64,000 bases of DNA from Marinobacter oulmenensis (GTDB lineage: Bacteria; Pseudomonadota; Gammaproteobacteria; Pseudomonadales; Oleiphilaceae). Of this stretch, positions 7,702 through 15,368 are shown in pieces (position 1 is the stretch's first letter; every line of letters starts with the position of its first letter). The DNA lies in NCBI RefSeq assembly GCF_014201735.1, contig NZ_JACHFE010000004.1:62001-126000 (forward strand), read 5' to 3'. The notes under the pieces are model-generated. The model worked only from the letters and a program-made list of their open reading frames with translations. It was not told the DNA's origin and did no database searches. Made by a program: the position numbers and the translations under genes.

Positions 7702-8849
7702 CAGCTCACGCCTTCGACCATACGGAGCCCGATCTCCTGCAGGGGCAGAACTTCATCGCTCAGTCCGGCGCGGGCCACCGCCATCGGCATGCCATAGATA
7801 ACCGAGGTCTTCTCATCCTGTGACCAGATCACCGATCCGGTCTGCTTCATCATCCGGCAGCCTTCCTTGCCGTCGGCACCCATGCCGGTCAGGATGATCC
7901 CCAGAGTCTTACCGGGAAAGCTACGCGCCAGTGAGCCAAAGGTGACATCGACACAGGGCTTGTAGTTCAGGCGTTCATCACTGGGCAGTATCCGTACCTT
8001 TGCCTGGCCACTGCGCCCTTCGATCATCATCTGTTTGCCACCGGGCGCGAGCAGCGCCAGCCCTGGCCGGAGCACATCCCCGTCCTCGGCCTGGCGCACC
8101 TCAATCCGGCATAGACGGTTGAGACGCTCGGCAAAAGCGGGGGTGAAACTGGCTGGCATGTGCTGCACCAGCACGATAGGCGCCGGAAAAGATGCTGGCA
8201 GTTCGGTCAGAACCTTCTGCAGCGCAACAGGGCCGCCCGTTGAAGTCCCGATGGCGACCACCTGGTAGTGGCGGGCGGGTGTTTTTCGGCCGGGACTGCG
8301 GGGTACTTCCGGCTTCGGGGCTGCAGGACGGGAAGGCGCCGCCGGTCGCTCCCGGTCCCGACCGGTCACCGGCGAGGAACGGGACGGGCGACGGGCGGGC
8401 GACGGTGCTTCTGGCTCCGGCGCGGGTGATGGCGCCGTCTTGGCCCCCGGCTTACTGCCGGAAACATCCAGTACCCGCTGAACCAGGATTTTCTGGAGCT
8501 GACTGGTGTCCTTGGCGATTTCCTCAAAATTCTTGGGCAGGAAATCGACCGCACCGGCCTCCAGCGCGTCCAGAGTGACGCGGGCACCTTCATAGGTCAG
8601 AGACGAAAACATGAGGACCGGCGTAGGCCGGTTTTTCATGATTTCCCGCAGCGCCGAAATGCCATCCATAACCGGCATTTCGTAATCCATGGTGACCACA
8701 TCGGGATTGAGTTTCGCCGCCAGCTCAACGGCTTCACGGCCGTTGCCGGCGGTCCCGACCACTTTGATTTTTCCGGAAGCCGTGAGGATTTCCGTCAGCC
8801 GTTTGCGGAAAAAACCCGAATCGTCAACGACCAGGACAGAAACTGTCAT
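7701..8849 (-). CDS. cheB: CheB, chemoreceptor methylesterase/response regulator
   Basis: CheB removes methyl groups from receptor glutamates (and deamidates glutamines) when phosphorylated by CheA, giving adaptation. The 382-residue protein has an N-terminal receiver (DD at 9-10, phospho-Asp D55, T/S in FSS 81-83, K106) and a C-terminal methylesterase with the triad S203 (GTSTGG), H230 (QHMP) and D326 (TGMGADG). The linker between them (about 132-192) is unusually long and Pro/Arg-rich compared with E. coli CheB (349 residues). The partner methyltransferase cheR is not in this window. It follows cheA by 42 bp. Confidence 0.97.
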   Translation of the reverse strand: MTVSVLVVDDSGFFRKRLTEILTASGKIKVVGTAGNGREAVELAAKLNPDVVTMDYEMPVMDGISALREIMKNRPTPVLMFSSLTYEGARVTLDALEAGAVDFLPKNFEEIAKDTSQLQKILVQRVLDVSGSKPGAKTAPSPAPEPEAPSPARRPSRSSPVTGRDRERPAAPSRPAAPKPEVPRSPGRKTPARHYQVVAIGTSTGGPVALQKVLTELPASFPAPIVLVQHMPASFTPAFAERLNRLCRIEVRQAEDGDVLRPGLALLAPGGKQMMIEGRSGQAKVRILPSDERLNYKPCVDVTFGSLARSFPGKTLGIILTGMGADGKEGCRMMKQTGSVIWSQDEKTSVIYGMPMAVARAGLSDEVLPLQEIGLRMVEGVS

Positions 8850-8891
8850 CCATTTCTCCTAAACAATCCCGGAGCTCCTGACCTGTCGGCG

Positions 8892-11015
8892 TTAGCCGTA
8901 GTGCTGCAGAAGGCTGGGCACATCAATAATCAGGGCGATTCGTCCGTCACCGGTAATCGTGGCCCCGGCCATACCAGGCGTCCCCTGAAGGGCCCGGCCC
9001 AGAGGCTTGATCACAACCTCTTCCTGCCCGATCAGTTGATCAACTACGAAGCCCACCTGCCGGGTTCCCATGGCCACAATCACCACGTGGGCGTTAGCCG
9101 GTGGCTCACCACCTGCCTGGGATGGCACCAGCCACCGCTTGACGTGGAACAGCGGGAAGACTTTTTCCCGGACCACAATGCATTCTTTGCCGTCGACAAT
9201 GTTGGTCTTGGTAAGATCCAGGTGGAAAATCTCCACCACGTTGACCAGCGGCAGGGCAAACGACTGGCCACCCACCATGATCATCAGGGTCGGCATGATC
9301 GCCAGTGTCAGAGGCACCTTGATCTTGATATTGGAGCCCTTGCCTTTGACCGACTCGATGTTGATCTGACCATTGAGCTGGCTGATCTTGGTTTTTACCA
9401 CATCCATGCCGACACCACGGCCGGAGACATCGGATATCTGATCCTTGGTGGAAAAGCCAGCCGCCAGAATCAGGTTGTAACATTCACTCTCTGTCAGCCT
9501 TGACGCCGCGTCCTCATCGTACAGCCCCTTTTCCACGGCTTTCCGGCGCAGGACTTCCGGATCCATACCGGCGCCATCATCCTTGATCGACAGCAGGATA
9601 TGATCACCTTCCTGTTCTGCGGACAGGGTCACCGTCCCCTTGCGGGGCTTGCCGTTCTGCTCCCGCACATCCGGATCTTCAATACCGTGGTCCACCGAGT
9701 TGCGAACCAGGTGAACCAATGGATCAGCCAGGGCCTCCACCAGATTCTTGTCCAGGTCGGTCTCTTCCCCGTGCATCAGCAGGTCAACCTCTTTCTTGAG
9801 GCTGCGGGACAGATCACGCACAACGCGGGGGAAGCGGCCAAAGACTTTCTTGATCGGCTGCATGCGCGTCTGCATCACGGCGGACTGCAGATCGGAAGTC
9901 ACCACATCGAGATTGGAGACAGCCTTGTGCATTTCGCTGTCTTCACTCTGGGAACCCAGGCGCTGAAGGCGGTTGCGCACCAGTACCAGCTCACCCACCA
10001 TATTCATGATGTCATCGAGCCGGCTGGTATCCACCCGCACGGTTGTTTCTGCCGGCGGATGATGCGCTTCCTTGGCCGGGGCAGCCTTGCCCTCGTCTTT
10101 TTTCGGCTCGGGCTTTGGCGCTGGAGCTTTCGCCGGTTCCGGTTTTTTCTCGGGCTTTTTGGCGGCTGGGGCCGATTCCGGCTTGCCAGCCGTGACACTG
10201 GGACCCGCGCCCTTGCCATGAAGTTCATCCAGCAGGTTTTCGAATTCGTCGTCGCTGATCAGGTCCGGGTCACCGGCATCCGACGCTTTCTCTTCGCTCT
10301 TACCTGCGGGCTTGCCGGCGGCTTCTTCTCCGGCGGGCGCTCCCTTGAACTGGCCTTCGCCGTGCAACTGATCCAGCAGCGCTTCAAACTCGTCCTCGGT
10401 AATCTCGTCATCATCCGAACCACTGCCCTGACCAGAGGCCGGGGCGTCCGTGGCCGCCTTGTCGCCGGCACCGGCGTCTGAGCTGTCATCTCCATCACCC
10501 AGGGCATCGAGCAATTGCTCGAATTCATCGTCCGTGATATCACCGTGTTCGTCCGTTGCTGCCGGCTGCTCTGACCCGGCTTCCGCGGCGGGCTCGGGCT
10601 CGCTGGCCGGTTGAGACGCTTCGTCCTCGGGTTTGGCCAATTCCATCAGGGACTCAATCAGCGTGTCCGGAGCTGGCGTCGGCTCTTCCCGCTCACGGAC
10701 CTGTTCAAACATGGAGTTGACGTTGTCCAGGGCTTCGAGGACCACATCCATCAGTTCGGAAGTGACCCGACGCTTGTGGTTGCGCAGGGTGTCAAAGACA
10801 TTCTCAGCGGAATGGCAACAGTTAACGAGCGCCTCCAGTTGCAGGAAGCCTGCGCCGCCCTTGACCGTGTGGAAGCCCCGGAATATGGCGTTCAGCAGAT
10901 CCCCATCATCGGGATGCTGCTCCAGATCCACCAACTGCTCCGACAGGTTTTCGAGAATCTCGCCGGCTTCAACCAGAAAGTCCTGGAGGATTTCTTCGTC
11001 AGCATCTAACGCCAT
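8892..11015 (-). CDS. cheA: CheA, chemotaxis histidine kinase
   Basis: CheA autophosphorylates and passes phosphate to CheY and CheB. The 707 residues run in order: an Hpt domain (1-110, phospho-His H49 in HTVKGG), a long acidic/Pro-Lys linker (110-325), a dimerisation domain (327-385), a HATPase (about 390-570; N box HLVRNSVDHG, G1 DDGAGM, G2 GRGVGM), and a CheW-like regulatory domain (575-707). The linker carries three copies of a short amphipathic motif, DEFE.LLD.L (about 160-172, 205-219, 253-267). In Vibrio, a linker region of CheA (LID) binds ParP, and parP is present here. No clear CheY-binding P2 fold is recognisable in the linker. Confidence 0.97.
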   Translation of the reverse strand: MALDADEEILQDFLVEAGEILENLSEQLVDLEQHPDDGDLLNAIFRGFHTVKGGAGFLQLEALVNCCHSAENVFDTLRNHKRRVTSELMDVVLEALDNVNSMFEQVREREEPTPAPDTLIESLMELAKPEDEASQPASEPEPAAEAGSEQPAATDEHGDITDDEFEQLLDALGDGDDSSDAGAGDKAATDAPASGQGSGSDDDEITEDEFEALLDQLHGEGQFKGAPAGEEAAGKPAGKSEEKASDAGDPDLISDDEFENLLDELHGKGAGPSVTAGKPESAPAAKKPEKKPEPAKAPAPKPEPKKDEGKAAPAKEAHHPPAETTVRVDTSRLDDIMNMVGELVLVRNRLQRLGSQSEDSEMHKAVSNLDVVTSDLQSAVMQTRMQPIKKVFGRFPRVVRDLSRSLKKEVDLLMHGEETDLDKNLVEALADPLVHLVRNSVDHGIEDPDVREQNGKPRKGTVTLSAEQEGDHILLSIKDDGAGMDPEVLRRKAVEKGLYDEDAASRLTESECYNLILAAGFSTKDQISDVSGRGVGMDVVKTKISQLNGQINIESVKGKGSNIKIKVPLTLAIMPTLMIMVGGQSFALPLVNVVEIFHLDLTKTNIVDGKECIVVREKVFPLFHVKRWLVPSQAGGEPPANAHVVIVAMGTRQVGFVVDQLIGQEEVVIKPLGRALQGTPGMAGATITGDGRIALIIDVPSLLQHYG
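10215..10538 (-). repeat. Triple DEFExLLDxL motif in CheA linker
   Basis: Within the cheA linker, three near-identical peptides recur: ITDDEFEQLLDAL (160-172), ITEDEFEALLDQLHG (205-219) and ISDDEFENLLDELHG (253-267). They are separated by about 32 and 33 residues of low-complexity acidic or alanine-rich sequence. Each is a predicted short amphipathic helix preceded by an acidic cap. Spacing and sequence suggest multivalent docking sites; ParP is the obvious candidate partner. Confidence 0.75.
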
Positions 11016-11034
11016 GCGTCAACCTCTTAAATGT

Positions 11035-11820
11035 TCAAAAACCGAGACTGGATAGCAGGTCATCCACATCATCCTGCCCGGACACCACATCCTCGCGCTC
11101 ATCCGCTTTTATCTGTGGCCCTACCCCTTTTTCGGCTGATTCCTCTTTTTCTTCAATCTCGTGAATCGTCCCGGTCAGTTGGTCCACATGGCTGGCCATC
11201 ACCACCAGGCTCAGCAGGTTTTCTTCCACCTCTTTGACCAGCGCTGTCACTTTCTGGATCACCTGTCCGGTCAGGTCCTGGAAGTCCTGGGCGAGAAGAA
11301 TCTCTGAAAGGCTCTGATAAAGCGTGTCGGAGTCCGCGGTCAGAGTGGTGAAAAACCGGTCAATACGACCATACAGTTCCCTGAATTCCGCAGGGGCCAT
11401 CTCACGGCGACGCAGACGCAGCCACTCTTCGCGCAATTCCACGGCTTCGTCCCGCATGGCGTGCGCCAGTGGCATGGCGTTTTCAACCAGATCCATGGTG
11501 CGGTTGGCAGCCTGTCCGGTCATCTGGACCACGTAATTCAGCCGGTCAGAAGCGTCGGACATTTTCGACAGGGCTTCTTTCTGCTCGGCATTCCGGGCGT
11601 CGATCTGAAAATTGCGAATGGCTTCGTGAAGACTTCTTGTCAGCCGGCCAACCTCACGATAGAGGCTCTGGTCGCGAACATCACTCAGCTCATTGATGAT
11701 CGACATGGCGCGGGCGTAATCACCCTCCTCGACACTTTCCGCGAGTTCCGAGGTCTGCTGCTTTAGTTTCTCAGTGACCTCCGGTTCAAGGCCCTGATTA
11801 TTCTTGTTGCTGTCAGTCAT
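11035..11820 (-). CDS. cheZ: CheZ, CheY-phosphate phosphatase
   Basis: CheZ dephosphorylates CheY-P and resets motor switching. The 261-residue protein is largely helical. The central segment LLAQDFQDLTGQVIQKV (about 168-184) holds the conserved Asp and Gln that act on CheY-P. The extreme C-terminus, QDDVDDLLSSLGF, is the CheY-binding peptide, nearly identical to that of enteric CheZ. It lies 18 bp after cheY and 19 bp before cheA. The family match is clear, even though the protein is longer than E. coli CheZ (214 residues). Confidence 0.96.
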   Translation of the reverse strand: MTDSNKNNQGLEPEVTEKLKQQTSELAESVEEGDYARAMSIINELSDVRDQSLYREVGRLTRSLHEAIRNFQIDARNAEQKEALSKMSDASDRLNYVVQMTGQAANRTMDLVENAMPLAHAMRDEAVELREEWLRLRRREMAPAEFRELYGRIDRFFTTLTADSDTLYQSLSEILLAQDFQDLTGQVIQKVTALVKEVEENLLSLVVMASHVDQLTGTIHEIEEKEESAEKGVGPQIKADEREDVVSGQDDVDDLLSSLGF

Positions 11821-11838
11821 GGCAGCCGTCTGACCTCT

Positions 11839-12222
11839 CTACTGGATACGCTCGAAAATTTTCTCGATCTTTTCCTTGAGTACGGCTGCGGTAAACGGTT
11901 TGACCACATATCCGTTCACTCCGGCCTGGGCGGCGGCAATGATCTGATCCCGCTTGGCTTCCGCGGTCACCATCAGGATAGGGAGGTTTTTCAGTTCCTC
12001 GTCCGCGCGAACCGCCTTGAGCAGGTCAAAGCCTGACATGCCCGGCATGTTCCAGTCGGTGACCAGGAAGTCATATTTGCCACTCTTGAGCATCGGCAAT
12101 GCCGTGTTGCCGTCGTCGGCCTCATCGGTATTGGTGAAGCCAAGATCACGCAAAAGGTTCTTGATGATTCGACGCATCGTGGAGAAGTCATCCACGATGA
12201 GAATTTTCATATTCTTGTCCAA
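11839..12222 (-). CDS. cheY: CheY, chemotaxis response regulator
   Basis: A 127-residue stand-alone receiver that, when phosphorylated, binds FliM/FliN and changes motor rotation. Conserved residues are visible: the acidic pair in [10 protein letters not shown], phospho-Asp in [11 protein letters not shown], the Thr in MVTAEA and the Lys in [13 protein letters not shown]. It is close to E. coli CheY in length and sequence. It is the first che gene after fliA (gap 112 bp) and is followed at once by cheZ, as in Pseudomonas. A GGAGGT ribosome site precedes the start. I found no convincing separate promoter in the 112-bp gap. Confidence 0.97.
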   Translation of the reverse strand: MDKNMKILIVDDFSTMRRIIKNLLRDLGFTNTDEADDGNTALPMLKSGKYDFLVTDWNMPGMSGFDLLKAVRADEELKNLPILMVTAEAKRDQIIAAAQAGVNGYVVKPFTAAVLKEKIEKIFERIQ

Positions 12223-12334
12223 AGGGACCTCCAGTCTGTAACACCCGGATTTTGTTAAGCCTTTCGAAGTCTAGCAGGTCACTTTCACCGCCGCCTCTGA
12301 AACGGCGCCTTGGATCTGTGCGTAAGACCGGCCA

Positions 12335-13078
12335 TCAGGCATGGTCGTCGTTCTGCCAGTCCGACAGACGCCCCCGAAGGCGCATGGCAGCCTGGCTGTG
12401 GATCTGGCTAACCCGGCTTTCACTGACCCCGAGAACAGCACCAATCTCTTTCAGGTTGAGTTCTTCCTGATAGTACAGGCTCAACACCAGTTTTTCCCGT
12501 TCCGGAAGCCCTTCTATGGCTTCTGCCAGGCTTCTCTGGAATGCGCTGGACGCCAGCCCTTCCAGAGGATTATCGCCACTCTCTGCTTCTTCTAACGGCA
12601 GGTTGCCCGATTCATTTAGCTCATCAAGGCTGAAAAGTCTGCCACTGTTGGCGTCCGCCAGGGATGCATGGTACTCCGGCAGCGCCATTCCCAGTTCCTC
12701 GGCAACCTCAGCGTCCTGCGCCTCCCGGCCGGTACGGTCTTCCACAGACTTGATGGCAGCGGAGATTTTGCGCGCATTCCGGTGGACCGACCGGGGCACC
12801 CAGTCGCCTTTTCGGATCTCGTCCACCATGGCACCACGGATCCGGATGCCAGCATAGGTCTCAAAGGTCGCGCCCTTGCCCGAACTGTAGCGCTGCGCTG
12901 CTTCCAGCAGGCCGATCATGCCGGCCTGCATCAGGTCTTCCAACTGCACGGAAGCCGGCAGGCGGGCCATCAGGTGGAGGGCGATTTTCTTTACCAGCGG
13001 AGCATGCTCCTCAACCAGCCGGGCAGCGTTCTTTCCCCCGGCCTGCTGGTAGATTCCCAGATTTTTCGCCAACGTCAT
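12335..13078 (-). CDS. fliA: FliA, flagellar sigma-28 factor
   Basis: The RNA polymerase sigma factor for late flagellar and chemotaxis genes. The 247-residue protein shows sigma region 2 (LVEEHAPLVKKIALHLMARLP... EDLMQAGMIGLLEAAQRYSSGKGATFETYAGIRIRGAMVDEIRKGDWVPRS, split here over residues 20-105), region 3, and a region 4 helix-turn-helix near the end (LNLKEIGAVLGVSESRVSQIHSQA). It lies 30 bp after fleN and heads the cheYZAB stretch. The sigma-28 promoter before parC is a likely target. The anti-sigma factor flgM is not in this window. Confidence 0.97.
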   Translation of the reverse strand: MTLAKNLGIYQQAGGKNAARLVEEHAPLVKKIALHLMARLPASVQLEDLMQAGMIGLLEAAQRYSSGKGATFETYAGIRIRGAMVDEIRKGDWVPRSVHRNARKISAAIKSVEDRTGREAQDAEVAEELGMALPEYHASLADANSGRLFSLDELNESGNLPLEEAESGDNPLEGLASSAFQRSLAEAIEGLPEREKLVLSLYYQEELNLKEIGAVLGVSESRVSQIHSQAAMRLRGRLSDWQNDDHA

Positions 13079-13108
13079 GTATCCGGTTCTTCCAGGATTG
13101 GATCGAAG

Positions 13109-13921
13109 TCAGACTTCTACGAGTCGCTCCACAAAAAACTCAAGATGCCCCCGCGGCGAGGTCGGCAGAGGCCAGTTGTCCACTTTCTCCGCCAGCGCAC
13201 GAATGGCCGTTGAAGCCTTGGCGCGGGGGTAGGCTTCCAGCACCGCTTTCTGGCGCTGAACCGCCTTCTTCACCATCTCATCGTAGGGCACAATGCCGAC
13301 GTATTGTAGGGCCACATCCAGAAAACGCTCGGTGACACGTGTCAGTTTCTCAAACAATTGGCGTCCTTCCTGATCCGTCTTGACCTGATTGGCCAGTATC
13401 CGGAACCGGTTGGTGCCGTAATCCCGGTTCATCAGCTTGATCAGGGCATAAGCATCGGTGATGGAAGTGGGCTCGTCACAGACCACCAGCAACAGTTCCT
13501 GGGAAGCCCGGAGAAAACTGACCACCGACTCGGAAATCCCGGCAGCGGTATCCACGATGAGCACGTCAATCTGGTCGCCGATTTCGCTGAACGCATTGAT
13601 CAGACCGGCATGCTCCATCGGACTGAGCTGGGTCATGCGCTGTGTGCCAGAAGACGCCGGAACGATCTTGATCCCGCCCGGCCCGTTTACCAGCACATCC
13701 CGGAGTTCACAGTCTCCGTTCAGGACGTCCTGCAGGTTCCGGCTTGCAGTAATGCCGAGAAGAACGTCGATGTTGGCCAGCCCCAGATCCGCGTCCAGTA
13801 ACACGACCCGCCTGCCTTTTTCCGCCAGCGCGATGCCCAGATTGACGGACACGTTGCTCTTGCCGACACCGCCCTTGCCGCCGGAAACTGCAATTACCTG
13901 AACCGGATGTGGTCTGCTCAT
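13109..13921 (-). CDS. fleN: FleN/FlhG, flagellar number regulator (MinD-like ATPase)
   Basis: A 270-residue MinD/ParA-family ATPase with a deviant Walker A (SGGKGGVGKS, residues 14-23), DADLGLANIDVLLG and a DTAAGIS Walker B region. In polar flagellates it limits the cell to one flagellum by antagonising FleQ, and works with the GTPase FlhF encoded just upstream. The C-terminal part keeps the amphipathic membrane-targeting character of MinD relatives. The order flhF-fleN-fliA is diagnostic. It is 69 bp from flhF and 30 bp from fliA, so these are probably co-transcribed. Confidence 0.95.
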   Translation of the reverse strand: MSRPHPVQVIAVSGGKGGVGKSNVSVNLGIALAEKGRRVVLLDADLGLANIDVLLGITASRNLQDVLNGDCELRDVLVNGPGGIKIVPASSGTQRMTQLSPMEHAGLINAFSEIGDQIDVLIVDTAAGISESVVSFLRASQELLLVVCDEPTSITDAYALIKLMNRDYGTNRFRILANQVKTDQEGRQLFEKLTRVTERFLDVALQYVGIVPYDEMVKKAVQRQKAVLEAYPRAKASTAIRALAEKVDNWPLPTSPRGHLEFFVERLVEV

Positions 13922-13990
13922 ACTGTTTTCAGTCTCTCACTACGTTCTTGTAGGCATGCCTGCCGGGTTGCTGTCCTGCTGCCGGAGCCC

Positions 13991-15316
13991 TCAGGCTCCT
14001 TCTGCAGCCGCCTGAGAGTGCTGCAAGGCCCGCAACCGCTCAACCCCGAGTCTGACCAGCGGCACCGCCTGCGCCCGATGCAGATCCTCCGGAATCCGTT
14101 GTCCATCGGTATACCAGGCGACCGACAGACCGGTTTCCATTACAAAGCCCAGGGACTCGCCAAGAGTCAGTGCCTCATCAATTTTGGTCATCACACAACC
14201 GGCAAGGTTTGCCATCTTATAGCAATGCCAAACGGATTTCATGATCCGCGGCTGACTGGTTGCCGATACCACCAGATGACTGCGGATATTGTGATGGCTA
14301 CGGGCCAGCTCCGCCAGTTGTTCCTGATAACCACGGTCCGAACTGGTCAGCCCGGCCGTATCGATCAGCACCAGATGCCGGTCCGACAGCTCATCCAGAA
14401 TATCGTCCAGTGAGTGGGTTTCGTCCACAACCCTCACCGGCACATTGAGAATACGCCCGAACACAAACAGCTGCTCATGGGCCGCCACCCGATACCGATC
14501 GGTGGTCACCAGCGCCAGGGAATCCGAGCCATGCTCCAGTACGTACTGGGCCGCCAGCTTGCCAATGGTGGTGGTCTTACCGGAGCCGGTCGGGCCAACC
14601 AACGCAAACACCCCGCCGGATTCCACCCAGGTATTGCGGGCTGTGCGAATGCCGGCAGCCAGCATTTTCAGGGACTGCTTCCAGGCATCCTCAAGACGGC
14701 CCTGCCGGTTCTGGCGCGCCAGGGTATTGGCCAGTTCCGCGCCCACGCCAAATTCCTGAAGGCGCTCGCCAAGACGCTGCTGTACCGCGCTTCCGCCATT
14801 CTCCTGGACCGGCTCACGGGCTCGCTCGGGTTGCCGCCTGCCGACCATTTCGCGCAGATTCTGAATCTCCGCCTTCATGCTGGCCAGTTCGTCGGCGTAG
14901 CCTCCGGTCTCCGCCGTCGCCCGTCCGGCTGCTACCTCTCCGGCCTGGACCGGAGCCTCGACCGGAGTCGCATCCATGCCGGCGTCATCAAATGCCACGC
15001 CGGCGTACTGCGCACCCGCCGAGGCACGCTTCTCACGTACCTCCTGTATACGGCTGCGGGAGCGGGTCAGTTCTTCTTCGAGTTGGCGATGCTGTTCGGC
15101 CTGCAATTCAGCCAGGTGAGACCCGTTGGTCGCCTCTACGGCACGGTCACCCAAGCGCTGGCGCGCCATGTTTTCGTCGTAATCCAGGGCCGTCACAATT
15201 TCGACACCCCCGTCCACCCGGCGGTTGGACAGAATAACGGCATCCGGCCCCATCTCGTGACTGACCTGCTTGAGGGCCTCGGCCATGGTCTGCGCGAAAA
15301 ACCGTTTTACTTTCAT
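13991..15316 (-). CDS. flhF: FlhF, SRP-like GTPase for polar flagellum placement
   Basis: A 441-residue signal-recognition-particle-type GTPase that marks the cell pole and recruits FliF for flagellar assembly. The N-terminal B domain is variable, with a charged Glu/Arg-rich helix (about 68-98). A helical N domain follows at about 170-230 and the G domain from about 235: P-loop GPTGSGKTTT (241-250), TTDRYR, DTAG (in LIDTAGLTSSDRG) and a TKIDEA-type guanine specificity loop. The start ATG is followed by KVKRFFAQTM, typical for the family. It lies 52 bp after flhA. Confidence 0.96.
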   Translation of the reverse strand: MKVKRFFAQTMAEALKQVSHEMGPDAVILSNRRVDGGVEIVTALDYDENMARQRLGDRAVEATNGSHLAELQAEQHRQLEEELTRSRSRIQEVREKRASAGAQYAGVAFDDAGMDATPVEAPVQAGEVAAGRATAETGGYADELASMKAEIQNLREMVGRRQPERAREPVQENGGSAVQQRLGERLQEFGVGAELANTLARQNRQGRLEDAWKQSLKMLAAGIRTARNTWVESGGVFALVGPTGSGKTTTIGKLAAQYVLEHGSDSLALVTTDRYRVAAHEQLFVFGRILNVPVRVVDETHSLDDILDELSDRHLVLIDTAGLTSSDRGYQEQLAELARSHHNIRSHLVVSATSQPRIMKSVWHCYKMANLAGCVMTKIDEALTLGESLGFVMETGLSVAWYTDGQRIPEDLHRAQAVPLVRLGVERLRALQHSQAAAEGA

Positions 15317-15368
15317 AGCGTTTCATCCTCCAACGGCATGCCTGATGGCAATTGCCCGCCCGGCGGCC

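Noticed and set aside
12223..12334. A separate sigma-28 promoter for cheY
   Set aside because: I looked for GCCGATAA with an appropriate -35 on the minus strand and found none. A weak sigma-70-like TAGACT is not enough.
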